Positions 38,571 to 53,151 of a stretch of DNA of 64,000 nucleotides are shown here, piece by piece. This DNA comes from Antedon bifida (taxonomy: Eukaryota > Echinodermata > Crinoidea > Comatulida > Antedonidae). Within the stretch, counting starts at the first letter, position 1. Every line of letters starts with the position of its first letter. The DNA is taken from positions 7,761,501 through 7,825,500 of the forward strand of contig OY727093.1 of NCBI GenBank assembly GCA_963402885.1, read 5' to 3'. Both the position numbers and the translations under genes were made by a program. The notes beneath the pieces were generated by a model. That model saw only the letters and a program-made list of their open reading frames with translations. It did not search any database and was not told the origin of the DNA.

Positions 38571-41500
38571 TTCTGATTTGGAATAAAATGTATACTATTA
38601 TAATTCCAGTGATAGAGTATAAAAATGTCCCATTACTGTAATTATTACTGTCATATTACTGTAGAAAATGTTATCTGTACTTTGTTGTTATTTGAGAAAT
38701 AAATTTATTATTGATTGATTGAATTCTAGTAATACAACATAGAAAAAACTTGAAGAATTGAGTAGGCTCAGGGACAAATAAAATAATTAATATTCGAAAA
38801 GCAGCTTCTATGAAACAATTGTCTTAATTTATTATATTCATCACGTTTTTTTTTTCGACAAGTACCTGTTGGTAATGTGGGTGTAAAGGAAATAGGGTGA
38901 TGATTAGGCTAATACTTAACCTGGAGGACATGTTTGATATGTTTCAAGTGTTAACTTTACATATTATAAACTATCCATGGTGTATATATACGAGTAAAAA
39001 AATAAAATAGAAACCGCTCAGATCTAACGAACCAATGTGCAGTACCTGGTTAAATAATTCTACTTTACTGCAATGACAGTCCTGATCTCCATTATTAATC
39101 ATTATTAACGTAATATTATACTCACAGTGCAGTTGTACATCATATTTGTTTGATTTGATAAAGTTTATTAAAAAATAATTTATCGCATAATATTGTTATA
39201 CCTTTGTACAATGGGTCATTTGATTGTCATTCACCTATCAATCAATCAATCAATCAATAATCAATCAATCATACAAACAACGGTATTGTTACGGAAATAA
39301 ATGTCAACAAGGATTAAATAAATATTATACAAAAGCTAGAATTAGGATGATACTGATTGATTACTGATTACTAATCCGCTAAGTGATGTCATTCTAATTA
39401 AAGTGCATTGTTTTGTGTAACCTTGTGCACTGTAGGCTATACTCGCTTACATGTCAAACATTTACCTGCTACTAGTTTATCTAATATTTCCAGGAAATAG
39501 GTAAGAGCCGGAGCTAATATTGTATAGCTCCGTAGTGTTCGATCCTGAATTTTAGGTTTTATTTTACTCAGGCCTAGGCCTACTTTTATTTGGTCAGTGT
39601 GTGCGACCACGGAGGAGGTTAAACAATGTATAGAGGGAAATGGTAAGCAGACGTCTAGAATAAATTGAGTAAAAATAAAACCATAACAACCGTTTGGGGC
39701 GCTATTTCCCTACACAGTGCATTCCCAATGTAAGCTTTACAATATACATAGGTTTTTTCACATTTTTGTAGGCTTATATATTGTTTTTAACTCCACCGCA
39801 TACAAAAAAAAACATAGTGAGACCCACCTTTGTTTGCATTTATATGCCCAACTCGCCAATTTGTTTTTCTTAATCAATTTTATTATATTATTATAATGCT
39901 TCTTAAATTATAGGCCTATATAAACCGGATGACTTCGGTAGTATTAACACGGGCCTATTGACTGGTCCTTGCTGTGCCTTTTTATAGGACGATTAATATT
40001 TACTATTATGATGGTTACCGAGATGAATATATTACAATAATATTGTTTAATTGTTTGCATGGCGAATAAACACGACATTTACCGCGAACCTAACTTTTCC
40101 AGGCCTATAGAAATGTCTTGAATGAAACAATCATCCCAACCGAATTATAGAATAAACCAGCCTAGAAGTGTTAGAATTATACCGGAGTAAAAAAAATATT
40201 CTTTACTCCATGTTTATAAGACTAACTATATTGAAAGTTCGCTGTTTGTCCATGTTGGTAGGTAAAACATCCAATAACATTTGAATACATCACGGTAAAC
40301 AGATTAAACATATCTCTTACAACCTTGATATATAATAATAACAATACAATACAAGGTTGGTCACCCCCACTATTATTCTACCACATACCATGAATTTATT
40401 TACGGCAACGGGAACAATTACTTTGATTCAGATCCAGCGCCCATTATAATCATCTTACGGCAATCAATGCATGAACTGCACTACAATAACGTCATTGCTC
40501 ACCGAGTTGTAAAATCAATTCACAAAACATATATAATCGTAAGGAACTAATTTTGAAAAGTTTGGTCAACACCGGTAAGGATTGTACCAGACTCCAGTTG
40601 TGTAAATACAATAACTAGACCTACTTAGTACAAAAGCCGGGTCTCAGAATCTACAAAACGTGGATTGGTGATTCATAGACGCATGGTAAGCGCATGGTAG
40701 GCCCTCCCTATAAGCTATACAAACTGGTAATTTGCCAAATATTAGTATCAGTGCTTAAACTGTTATTGTCATTAAGCTAATGACATGTATAGGCCTATTA
40801 GCATGGAAGAAGAATACAATTAACATTTCCCTGGTATTAATAACTTATACATGATAACAATGCTGAAAATAAGGACAACTACAACACTTTTTAAATAAAA
40901 AACAAGGTACGCTTAAAACAAAAGTGGTTGCTCGACGATTTGTTTTTTTTTTCACCTTGCCGATGAACTGAAACGGCGGACTTAACCGGGAAAGTCCCAA
41001 CTATTTGAAAAGAAAATCGTATTCAGATCTTGTGTATGCTATAGTAATGTACATGCATTTGAATAATGTAAAGTCAACAAGGAACATACCGACGACACAT
41101 GTATTCAAAACATAGTCACGTAATTTTGTAAATTCCAGTCACTGGTATTATACACTTAAAAAAACCTCTCTCCCTCCGACTTCTATTTAAAAGGACGATC
41201 AGTTACTTTTTTTACGTAGACTTATGTATGTTTATGTATAACAACAACCACATACATACATCTTAGATGATATGAAATAAGACGATTATGATTGGTTTCG
41301 TAAAGTAGTTAGCCTAAACGGAGTTTGTAAAGCGAGGAGCATGCACTTAATGTTTTCATAAAAACGTATTCGAATTTATAGGAGCTGTAAAACACGTTGA
41401 AAGTGCGTTTAATTTTATTTTGATATTACGTCATTTTGGAAGTTATATTGTAATTTGATTTTGGTGAACTTGCACTCAGTTTCCTATAATTATTTAGTTG

Positions 41501-44414
41501 CTACTGCACTAGAGTTGGTTCTAGCCCGTAATTAATTTTGGCACATATGGCGTTTCATACGTATAATAAAAATTGTATTTTCAGACAAAAATCGAAACGT
41601 CGATTGGTGGACTAACATAAAAAAATACAATAACTAGAGACTTGGGGCAAGTATACCGTTTGCACAAACGTTGATGAAAGAACCGATAAATTCTCAAAGA
41701 TAAATCAATGGGATTTTTTGCTGATAAACTATGCGGTGTTACCGAATGATAAAAACACAGTATTATTCCATTAGACATTTCCTTAGCACATCCATATTAA
41801 AGTAAAAGTTCACGCCTAAAATTGTTTTGAAAAAAAACGCTGACATCATAACATTTCTAAAAAACAGCGTACAACTTATTTTAATCAAAAAACATTACGA
41901 GTTTTCTTTCTTTCTTTATTTCCATTCATCATACACATTCATAAACATAGGTATACAGAAATAAGCATGAAGTCTACAAAGAGAGGGAAAAAAGAATGTA
42001 AAGGGGGAATCTCGGAAGCATAGCTAGAGTTTCCATGTTGTATTTTCTTTAATTGAAGAAGAAAAGAACATTGGAAAATTACTGATTTGTATATTAAATA
42101 TACGAGTCGATACTTTCAGATATAATATAACAAAAATAACCATTTCCATGAATTGTCATTTGCATTGTTTGTTTTTATTGTTTCTCAAATACACATAACA
42201 TTTACAATGAGCGAACATAATTACACTAAAAAACAAAGCGTTCAGAGATAGGCTAAAATAAGTTTGGAGACAAAATAAATAAAAAATTATATAAATACAA
42301 GTACATCTAGGCCTAGGTACATAAAACATAAGGAAACTGATTCCTTTAGTAAGGAGCAATTGGGGAGCCACGGGCCACTATAGTATAGCATGCCCTCACA
42401 CTGTACCTATATTTCATTGCAGTACAAATACTTATATTTTAATTAGGATTCTTTATTCAGTGCTTGACCAGACACCTTTAAAATACTGTGATACCGGTAG
42501 CCAATATTATTGATATAAATATCATAAAGAAATATGATAATATCAAACTTGGCGCCATGTGTACGTGATATTAATTTTGGAAATATGAATTTAACGTCAT
42601 CGGAATTATTAAAAGGGTGCAATTTTAAAGGTGTGTTTTAGCTAAAAGTGCGTAAGTAATCGTCTTCCGCTTCCACCTTTTGACATTTACAATACGGCAC
42701 CATGTTTGGTAGTGGATGTGCTCTATCGAATATGTATTGACGTTAAAAACAATAATGACAATGTCGGTACCTGAAAGCGACATAAATAGAACAAATCTTA
42801 ATCTAGGGTTATCGGTCCATGATTTCCTTTCTTGATTTTGAATTGGCGGGTCATTTCATTTATGGCAGGGCCCAGAGAAGGGTTGCGACATGGGCAAATC
42901 TAGTGATGTCTTTGCTCTTCTTGTCCATTAGGTCCCATAGTTACAATCACGAAACATTGTGCATGAAACAGGCGCCATATATAGAGCACACGAAAGAATA
43001 AAGATTATTTCACTTCACTGAACATCTTTTAGCTGAATATTATTAATAACAGGGTGTCATCAAGACCGTCTTACAACTTTATTAAAACCGCCATTACAGA
43101 ATCTGAAAAAGTTTCATATTGTTTTTGCAATTTCCAGCTCGGGGTATGTTAATAAATCAACAGCCTATCATTTGACCGTTAACATTAAAAGTATTATGAA
43201 CAGTTAAATAAGTTTTGAAATGCATCATTATATAATTATAATAATAATATGTAATCAACATTACGTAACCGTCAATAATAATAATAATAAGATATACACT
43301 AGTTATTCATTCCTTGACGATAATCCATACATATACCCAATATACGATAGATTCGGAGACACCAATGTTATTAAAATGACCATTATATACCATAAGATTT
43401 AAAATTCTAATTTGTAAGCAATTGAAGATTTGTTGCGTCTGACTTGGCCTTCGTTAAACAAACGTTGCCTTTATTGAATATGACAAACTATTTCCCTTAT
43501 CCTTGTACTCGTGGGCAGCATTATGTCAGTCCACTGTTTAATCTATATATACATTGCTATAAATAATATAATATTGAATAATTCAATATAGATGATACGT
43601 GCACCTTGAACAGAAGTAGAAAGATGAGTCTCGCATTTATTCTGAACATAAAGGGAGCTCATGTTATTACCTCATCATGTTATAGGACTATATATCTGTT
43701 ATGTTTTCCGCTTACCTCGTTCTTTATCATGCTAATGATTGCCTCATTTAAATACAACTGTGTAATACATACATATAATATTGTAAGTATACAAAATAGC
43801 AGATAGTGTTTAGGAAGATTACTGTATATTGGCAACGGCCTACAAATGAACATGGTTATAAGCAAAAGTTATATATTGATTGATTGAATCGGGCATCACT
43901 ATAGGCCTAAGCAAAGCTTTAAAATGTGATGTCCTATGTAACAATTAAGAATTGTAGAAAATAAAAAATAAAACAATTACAATAAAAACAATAATAATAA
44001 GTAAATATATATATAAATAATAGAGACAATAAGCAATTATCATAAATTACAGTTGAATTAAAAAAAAGAAGCTTTATTTATAATAACAATTTAAAATATG
44101 ACCAGAATAGATCATTCATTTAAAAAAAATCGATAACTTGATAAATATATTTTGTTCATAATACGTTGTGATTTTAGGTATTAGAATATTTGTTGATGTA
44201 TATAGTAGGCCTAAAGTAACTCTAGTCTCTCGTTGATTTCAGTTCTGATGATGAGAATAGCATTCTTGAAACATGTCACGGTATTTTAAGGCAGTTTGCC
44301 TGTTCATTAAATGCCTTGATCTTGATTTTAACTACTGTTCCATTCAATGCCGGCCGTTATCTTCTTCCGTTTTTCCAACCATATACTTATTTACAGTGAG
44401 CAAACTGGGAGATG
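38571..44414. other. No gene seen
   Basis: AT-rich; CAAT repeat at 39.24 kb and a GGAGTAAA ... TTTACTCC hairpin at about 40184-40209. Confidence 0.55.
39239..39269 (+). repeat. (CAAT)n simple repeat
   Basis: ATCAATCAATCAATCAATAATCAATCAATC. Confidence 0.75.
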
Positions 44415-44480
44415 TTAATCGGGGATTGACCCGGGTTTTTCTGTATAATAATTCAGTATCCTAACCACTCGGATACCGCA
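44415..44480 (-). pseudogene. tRNA-like relic (tRNA pseudogene or SINE head)
   Basis: The minus strand reads GGTATCCGAGTGGTTAGGAT (A-box region like tRNA-Ser/Leu), then a poor anticodon arm, then CCCGGGTCAATCCCCG (T-arm/B-box-like). The anticodon stem does not form well and there is no good acceptor stem, so not a working tRNA. Confidence 0.4.
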
Positions 44481-47216
44481 AATCCGTAATTTGAATAGAA
44501 TAAGTCAAACTAAACTCAAAAGTTTAAAATAAAATAATGTGTAAATACACATAGAGCTAGAGAGAGAGAATTCGGGAAAAAACTGGGAGAGGCAGAATGC
44601 AGATTGGTAACTTGCAAAATAAGGGCGGCTATTATCATCTGCAAAACTGGCAGAAATTCTGTAGCTAGTTCTTTAAAACACACTTATTGATAATGGGATC
44701 AAAGTGCCGTAAGAGGTATAAGGAATGAAAGTGAAAGTCAGGAAACAAATCTGGACCAAAATGTCTATTATACAAATATGCCTTTGGATTGATTATTTTT
44801 ACTAGGAAACTGAAGTAAACAGCTATTATTTTCCGCGTGTCTTTATGGAACTATAGGACCTAAATACCGTAGAGGGTACTCCAAGCTCAGACATGGGGAA
44901 AACACAGTCCATTAGATATAGAAACATTAAACATTGTTGGAATTATTTTGACATATTTGGTTTTTGTGTATACCACTTATTTCCATTGGGATGACCACAA
45001 GGGGATTAATATACACGCCATCGTAGTAACAAGAAGATGAGTTAAATTTACTCTTCCCTGCTAACACCAATGGGTGATGGCGTTAGTGACCATAAAGGTA
45101 AAAATATCGTGGGAAATCAAGTTGTCGACAAGTTCGTTAGCGTGTTTTATTTGAGTTTGACAGAAGAAACAGGAAACAGACCCGGAACCATTTAAGAAGG
45201 TAATGCGTAAGGTGTATTATCTTTACTTAATTGAATTGTTCTTTCATAAGTTGTTAACATAAGATCCTTGTTCTAGTGCAGGAAGTTGTTGGACGACCGT
45301 GTTTTCAACAATCCTTTCCTTCGCGTATTGATGTATAGCAGTCGTGGTAGTAGTTCATTTACCATTGCCCTGTTATTAGCTAGATGTTTTGCAATAACCA
45401 GGGGCCATTTAAACGTTGGACCTAACATAAGTACATCATCATCAAACCTGCAACGAAATGGGGGGTCAGCCTTAAAGTTCTTTAACTTATTTAACCTCCA
45501 TCCACACTCATGTTTCTTTTGATCTAATTTATAATTAATCTATGTTTTATTAGAATGACTGTACAACTGTATTATTTGATATGTGTGGAAATTTAATTTA
45601 TTCAAACAAACAAAACAAACATCTCTTATTGAAAGGTATCGCGGCATGGTACCTGAGCCCCCTTTTTAAAAAATACCTGCAGCCTATTGTGGATTCCTCA
45701 CACCTCCCTGCTAAACCTGCAATTTAGTAGTTCCAGACTGGAGATTATATTTTGGCTTAATGGCTCCTGGACACATACGAGTTTTCTTTTCGAATTTAGT
45801 ACCGATTGAGAACATTAACATTTTACAGATGAAAAAACAAATATGGAAAACTATTGAGCATAGACCTACTTAATAACTTATTGAATGTTGGGTTGTAATG
45901 GATGAGATCTGAAAAAACAACTCTACCTACTTACAACATATCCTATATAAGTAAATTTATCAATGCCACAGAATCATATTGAACTATTGTCTTATTATCG
46001 CAGCTGATTTTCCGTTTCAAAGTTTCAGTCGAAATGTGTTAATGTTTCGCTTGCATTTAAATTAATAGGGCCTATATGCATAATAATTGTATTTTTCGAA
46101 ATCTATGGAAATCCAATTAGACATACAATGAAAGAAATATGGAAATATGGCCCGGGAATATGTAATGTTGAGGATGAACGAAACCACAAAACAATCTTAC
46201 ATAAGGATTCCATCCATGGCCAATTCAATAATATACCGACATCCTATAAACAGACGTCAAATACGATTCGACAACAAGGGTTTCATTGTACCATGCCTAG
46301 TTCATGTCCTCCTCCTCTAAGGTGAACACACTTATTTTATATGAACTATTTCTTTTTCTTTCTTTTCTTTTATTCAATTGTTCACACTTCAAAAATAATA
46401 CAAGTTATGTGAAACATTAAGGTAATCAAACTAATTTAAACAAAATATATAGAGAAACTTGTACAACAAAGAAGTGTGAAAGGAGGTCAAATAAGTATGA
46501 TACTTTAAGCTTGTCTTTTTTAAAAAAAATGCAAGTTTGGAGAAACTGCGAGAAGATATAATTGGGTATATCTCTTTCACACTGTAGGCCTACGAATCTC
46601 CGAGACACCCATCGAATACGAATATCGTAAACTGAATCTTCTAGCTCCATATTTGTAGGTTATTTAATAAAAAAGGAATATAGACCTAAAAGTACAGATT
46701 GACAAACGTACAATGCATCACATACATTGTGGATGTGATGGTCGACAACCTTTGAATCAGGAAAGTCTATTTTTAGATGTAAATTATACGTAGGCCTATA
46801 TAAGTTTCATATCGTTTTTAGGCCAAAATGCAAGGCATATTTTGTGGATTTAGAAGGACTTAAGTTCTGCCTAAATCCACAAACATATCATATACTGGAT
46901 ATGCAATGTTACCGTAGGTCATTAAACTAAAAAAAACCTATACAATAAACTTTAAACAAATAAATAATAGTGTTTAGAAAAAAAAATTGAGAAAATAACA
47001 TTTTAAGGAAATAGGAGTGTAATATACTAAACATCCTGGTAGGTAAACATAATTTCCAGGAACTGTTGAATCAAATCATTGAAATTAGTGTTATTAAAGT
47101 TACACAGTGACGACTACAGACAATAGGCCTATAAAAAAAAATCGAGAGTGAATGAAGGAGTGAAGAATCTGCTTAGGTTCCGTTCATTCCTTGTAAATTG
47201 GCAATCTATTTTAAGC
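44481..47216. other. No gene seen
   Basis: Short frames at 45286-45522 and 46128-46325 show no domain, and no splice context supports them. The hairpin at 46.84 kb is listed separately. Confidence 0.55.
46841..46883. repeat. Perfect 13-bp inverted repeat with 17-base loop
   Basis: TTTGTGGATTTAG (46841-46853) and CTAAATCCACAAA (46871-46883) would form a stable hairpin. No neighbouring gene explains it. Confidence 0.6.
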
Positions 47217-47580
47217 TTGGTTCCTACTTATGCTTAGTTCCCATTATACGCAACCACAAGGACGTAACGCAACGTAAGTGAGTTGACCAATCACAAGCGA
47301 TGGATTATCGTATTCGAACTGTCGTTTCTCATTGGTAAAGCTTGGTTCCCACTAGAACGTAACGCAAGGACGTAAACGCAACGCAAGCGTTTTAACCAAT
47401 GACAAGCGAAGTTATAGACAGTTAGCAATCACAAGCGAATAAGCCATCGCTTGTTCGCGAATAAGCCATCGCCGTCGCTAGTGGGAACCACGCTTAAAGC
47501 GTGGTTCCCACTAGCGACGCAACGCAAGGACGTAACGCAACGCAAGCGAATTGACCAATCACAAGCGATGGCTTATTCGC
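47217..47580. mobile_element. MITE family A cluster, at least three partial copies
   Basis: Three runs of GTTCCCACTAG-type ends followed by ACGCAAGGACGTAACGCAACGCAAG and the ACCAATCACAAGCGATGG core. Two copies meet head to head in a perfect palindrome (arms 47474-47495 and 47497-47518, one-base spacer). Suggests repeated insertion of the family into itself or hairpin-mediated duplication. Confidence 0.7.
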
Positions 47581-47990
47581 ATATGTAATATCGCATTGAA
47601 ATCTCACACATCGCCGTCAAACACAAACTTAATCTTGTCGGATAATTATAAAATCGTTTTTCTTATGATTAAAACTTGAATACCTGGAAAAGTATAATCC
47701 ATGGTCCTTACATAGGATCTTATTGGCTTAATGGGTATGAAGTGTCGATTACTAAAACAGAATAAAACAATACAAGTGAAAGTGTGTTTGCTCTAGTGAC
47801 CATTATTATTATGGACAATCCTTGGCCTTTGGTGGTGATCCAACATATTTAAAGTTCCACTCTAATATCCGAGAATACAAATTTACTGCGTTGTATATCG
47901 GAGAGCTTAGACCGAGGAGCTATACATTATAGCCCCATGCTTGACTCTCTTAGCCACGAGAATTGAAGTGGTGCGGCTGTGAAAGCTCCT

Positions 47991-48010
47991 GGGGGGGGGG
48001 GGGGGGGGGG
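47991..48010 (+). repeat. G20 homopolymer
   Basis: Twenty G in a row in AT-rich sequence; exact length is doubtful in any assembly. Confidence 0.85.
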
Positions 48011-51000
48011 CTATGGGGAAATATGGGTTAAGGAGAGGGGAAATACGTTAAATTGACATATTTAAAAGGGGTTTGGGGTTGGATCCATCCGTCGTCAAAG
48101 GCCAGCACGCAGTAGTTTATTTTATGGCTAAAAAATACAGGTATATGTTTTTCTTTGAAAAAATGTTATGACATTCTTGTTGGAAAATAATTCATTCTGA
48201 TCACGGTATTAATATTATATTTCATAGAAAAGTACTCAATATTGTTTCAATACAAATTCGTTTCTTTAAAGAAAAACATGGGTCCATAGGCCTATTATAG
48301 GAAAACAATAATAGTTATTTTAACAGGAAAAACGTGACGAGAATTTTAAAAATGGCCAATATTACATAACTTATGAACTATAAATAAGTTTACTCAATTG
48401 CCAAAGCGATATTATTCATGGTAAACGAATATATAACAATGAACACTTATTTATTTTGTTAATATCAAATCCATTTGACGTGAGCGGATTTAAAAGATGA
48501 TTTTGTCCTTGTAACAGCCAGATTTATTCAACCAATTACTATTTAAAAAACAAATTTATTGGAACACAGTAATACGGATATTATTTAAAACTTATATTGT
48601 ATCAATCCTTTCCATTATCAATGTATTTGTTATTATGTATATTACTGTTCACTTTCCCTAATTCTACCGCCTTTCTAAATCACCTCACACCCCACCCCAC
48701 CCCGCCACACTTCACCCTTTCTATCACTTCATTTGCTTTTCCGTCAACCTACTTTTTCTTCAATGCTCTTTCATATTTTCTTTGCAATCAATAAACCATT
48801 ATTATTTTTAATTATCCTGATAAAAATGATGTCAATGACTTTAACCCTAATGTTGTAACAATCTTACCTATCTGATCTTACTAACGGTGCCAAATAAAGA
48901 TTAAAATTGAATCGTTTTTTATGTCATATCGACTGCATGATAAAGATCATCAATTAACTAAATAATTGTCCAGAGTTTAATGAATAATTATACTTCTAAT
49001 GGTACTTCTAATAGTACGTGCCGTTTATATTGTTAAAGTTTCAACAGAAACTAATCAATATGAAATTGAATTTGAAGTAAACTATAAGTTATAGAGAGAG
49101 TATGAAAGAACTAACAAAGCGAGAAAAGGTTACGGTAACACTTTAGATTGATTTCGGAATGATTATATTGTGTCGTTCGCGATCTAGGTTGAAATTCCAT
49201 CGGTTGCCGAAAGGTTAATTGAACATTCCACGATAGATACTGTACGGTAATACTTTGAATAACAAAATAACTTATTGTACTTTTAAATGCTATCATAACA
49301 ATCTTTTTATTGTTGTAATTTTGTTGTTTGGTTATCTTTACTTTATATCAACAGGGAAAAAATAAACATGGTAAAATATGGAAATAGCGAAGGAAAGGAA
49401 ACGACCATGTTTATTTATCCACGAATTGTTCCTTCACTCACATAGAGTATTTTTAGGCCTATATGAGGCAATACAAATATGCAGGTAGCCTGTGAAGATG
49501 TGTTGACTTATTGCATGCAAGGGTATTATGATAATATGATAACAAAACCATTAATTAATAAATAATTGGTTACGGGGCTGACCGATTGATTTACCCAACC
49601 TAAATACGTTTAAAGGACTATAGGCCTATTCCGTTAAGATTCAACCCAGGTAGGCCTACAAGTTCGGATAATCAAACGTGTAGCGATTTGGAGATCATTG
49701 TTTGAACTCGACGTCCTATAGGCCTACAGATACAACCCGTTAATATCCAATATTATTAATTTGATTCATAATTTGTTCATAACTATTTAATCTCTGGATA
49801 TGTGCTATAACAATTCTTTGAGAATTTTACTATAGGCTTACATTACGTTTGCCATGAGGAGAATTCCCTCTTTTTACGAACATGTACCGTACGTCCGCAA
49901 GTACGTCTATGGTTTTAGAATAAGAGTTTTGAATAGTGAAAATGGTATTGTTAGGTGTACTAGTTTACGAACTATCTGTTACGATCTTCAAATCTCTTCA
50001 CTAAATGGGAGAAAATCCTATTTTAGTGTGATTTTCAGTTTGTATTGTTTATTGTAGGCCTATATATGGAATGTCTATTCTGAAATACAGGGTTCAATCA
50101 ATGCGTAACAGCACTAAGTATAGGATCCGATCATTAGGCCTATTGTCATGGTATTATCTTATCTTTATTTCTCCGTCTCGCAATCATAACAATAATACAA
50201 TAAATGTATTTATATATATTTGCACTTGCACCAATGATGGGCTAGTGTTGCCCGAAAGCTCTGCTAATTTTTCTGGCTGTTTTACTTTATCGTTTTGATT
50301 TAGCTTTTTGCTTATTTTATTTTGTATCTCTATTGAGATCCAGCCTCTGATATTCACAGCATTGTCATTATTTTCAGTAATTTGCCTTTGGATTTATATA
50401 TTTGCTTAACGATATTTGACCGAACATTTGAGATTTTCAAGCTTTTTTATGATAGGCCTCAGAATCATGCCATGGAGGAAAAATAAAAGATTCAACAACG
50501 CGCTACATAAACAATAAAATATACACAATCAGTCTAAATAGATGGTATCCAGTACAAAAGTACGCCAGACATAATAGATTATTAGATAACAATAACACAT
50601 TCAACTCTATAGTAACCACATAAAATATATTCCAAACAACATTAGGAGGGTCAACTTTAAATTGCCAACGGAATCGTAAAGAATAAACCTCATTTCCTTT
50701 TCCTCATAACAACAGTGTTGTATAACAAAGAATTGACGTACTTTGAAATGTATTTAAGGACAATTAATTCTGTGAATATAGTAAACTTATTCTATATATG
50801 ATTGTTCTCAGTGTTTCCCCTAATTTTGAAATTATGTAATTGATTATATTTAGTATTTAGAACTGCTTAAGAAGCTTATCGAAGCCTGTTTATATATATA
50901 TAGTGACGGGATAATAGAATCCTGGTATTTTTTGTTTGTTTTTTAATCAGGATAAAAGCCATAATCTGTGATATTAAGGTCAAACGTAAAATAAACAAAC

Positions 51001-52751
51001 ATAAAGACTTTAATGTTATGTAAATACTGTTACATTATTATTAGCTAACCAACTATTTTTGCTTTGTTACCTTCACAATCATAGAGAGGTATAAAATAAG
51101 ATACCTCCCTGTTCACAATGATACGGTAAGGATACATACAAGAGGGCGACAGACAGGTCAAATTTAAATTATGGCTTTACCTGTTTGTCTTTCTGTGTTA
51201 ATTCAGTAATAAAGTTGGTACAAATTAAAAGCAATTAATATACAGTTAAAAAACAAAAACAAAATGGATGCTCATATTAATATTAATTATCTTGTTAATT
51301 ATTAATTCGGAAAAATTACTTAGATTAACAATGCAATGCATTTCTATGCTACCACATATTTACCGGGGGTTTTTTTTGTCCCCCAAAATCATGAAAAAAT
51401 GAAGATTAGGCCTAATTAAATCTGACTTCGAATAGGTTATTTTGTAGTTTTAATTAATCACTTCTGCTGTAATTATAACATGACATAATAAATGGTTAAA
51501 TTGAACCAAAAATCCATTGGCTTGCACTTTGACTATTAATTTTTAAAATTATAGTTTTTTCAGGTAAATAGGCCTACATTTTTTAGATCGAATTTTGGTA
51601 AAAGTTGATAATTATTATGTGACATTAAAATGGAATATTCAAATACAAAATGTTTAAAAATTATTTTTTCAGGGGGACAATATTTTTTTAAGTTATAGTT
51701 TTAAGAACATACTTACCGTGTTGCGTGTGGGCCTACTAGAGGCTCCGTATTTATATCATAAGAGGTAGGCCTAGATATAGATACTACATTTATCAGGGTC
51801 TCTTTAAATTTACTTGTCACGTTGACAATCATACTGTATAACTATTTATTTATTTACTAATGTCTAATTTCTGCAATTAGCCTTCATACACGAGTCTTCA
51901 ACAATCTGCCGGTATCTGCGCAAGGTGAATTTCTGTGTAGATAATTAGTGGCACGTAAAGAACAATTTTATATCATCCGCGATCAATGCTACGGCTTAAA
52001 TCTGTAAGTACGAGACCTCTATGGATGAACGACTTATATAAAATGATTTTCAAATAAACAAAGATAGATAAAGCAGTGTTCTTGAATTGAATGTCAAACA
52101 CAACATGAGATGATGAAAACAAAACTGCCCTGTTGTGCAAAAGTTCTTATCGAGTAAACATGTTTGCTAAATTTCTCAGTAAAAAGTTGGTAAGTATAAT
52201 ATATCTATAATAATATTATAATTTATACAAATATAATGTAGTACGGATAAATGTCGGGTATTCAGAACCAATCAGTGTGTTATTTGAGAAGGATTTTTTT
52301 CGTGCTAAACCCGTGGAATGAAATAACCAAAATTAATTAATTAGCATAATTATTTACCTTTATTATAAATTATAATACTTTTCATATTTCCATTGATTTA
52401 AGTTATTATACCGCCCTCATGTGTTTTGATAAGTTAGAAATTAAAAGCACAGCAAAAATGTGTGATGCATAAGCGCGGCGGGGAACAGCGCTGAGAGAGG
52501 GGGGGCCGAGAAGCCCAGTGTCGGTGTGCTTGAGTGTGGTGATGAATGTTTTATTCATTAAATTTTTTGTTAATAACATAATTTTTATTTTATAAATGCA
52601 TATGTATTAACGCAAGCTATCAGGATAAAAATTATAGCGTAGGCCTGGCTAGTTACGCTCTAGGTAGGCACCTGACAAGAAAATTCAAACGTAACCAAAT
52701 TCATTGACCCATACATCAAAAAATTCAGAAAAATATATGTAATACATTTAT

Positions 52752-52777
52752 AAAAAAAAAAAAAAAAAAAAAAAAAT
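52752..52777 (+). repeat. A26 homopolymer
   Basis: Twenty-six A; no retrotransposed body is recognisable directly upstream, so not called a retrocopy tail. Confidence 0.85.
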
Positions 52778-52964
52778 CGATTTTTTATGATTTTTTTTGT
52801 ATCAAAAATTTGGTATAGGCATTTTAGTGTTATATACCAAATATTTGTGGCAAATTGCATGCTTATGTGTGCTAACCTCCAAAATTAAATAATTACTTAT
52901 TTTTCATAATGCTCAACATCTTGGACATCTCCGCAGACCCTATGAGGCAGGGTGGAGAAATGGT

Positions 52965-52995
52965 GGGTGGGTTCGGAGGGGGGTTTTGGAGGGGG
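52965..52995 (+). other. G-quadruplex-type motif
   Basis: Four G runs of three or more with loops of 1, 6 and 7 bases fit the usual quadruplex pattern. A second G-rich tract follows at 53101. Confidence 0.55.
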
Positions 52996-53100
52996 AGACA
53001 TTTGTAATCGGTAATCAATTTATTTACAATATAACTATACAGTATTAATTTTGTATTTAATTTTTTTAGGTTATATGAAGAATCGCAAGCATTTATAGAA

Positions 53101-53151
53101 GGGCGGGGGAGGCCTGGGTGGAGGTGGGCATGGGTGGAGGTGGTGAAGGGG
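53101..53151 (+). other. G-rich tract, second G-quadruplex-type motif
   Basis: GGGCGGGGGAGG, then GGGTGGAGGTGGGCATGGG and further G runs; GGGTGGAGGTGG occurs twice. Confidence 0.55.

Larger units (their letters stand above)
47581..52964. other. No gene seen
   Basis: AT-rich with the G20 and A26 runs; no supported coding. Confidence 0.55.

Noticed and set aside
52752-52777. Poly(A) tail of a retrocopy
   Set aside because: No recognisable gene or LINE/SINE body upstream.
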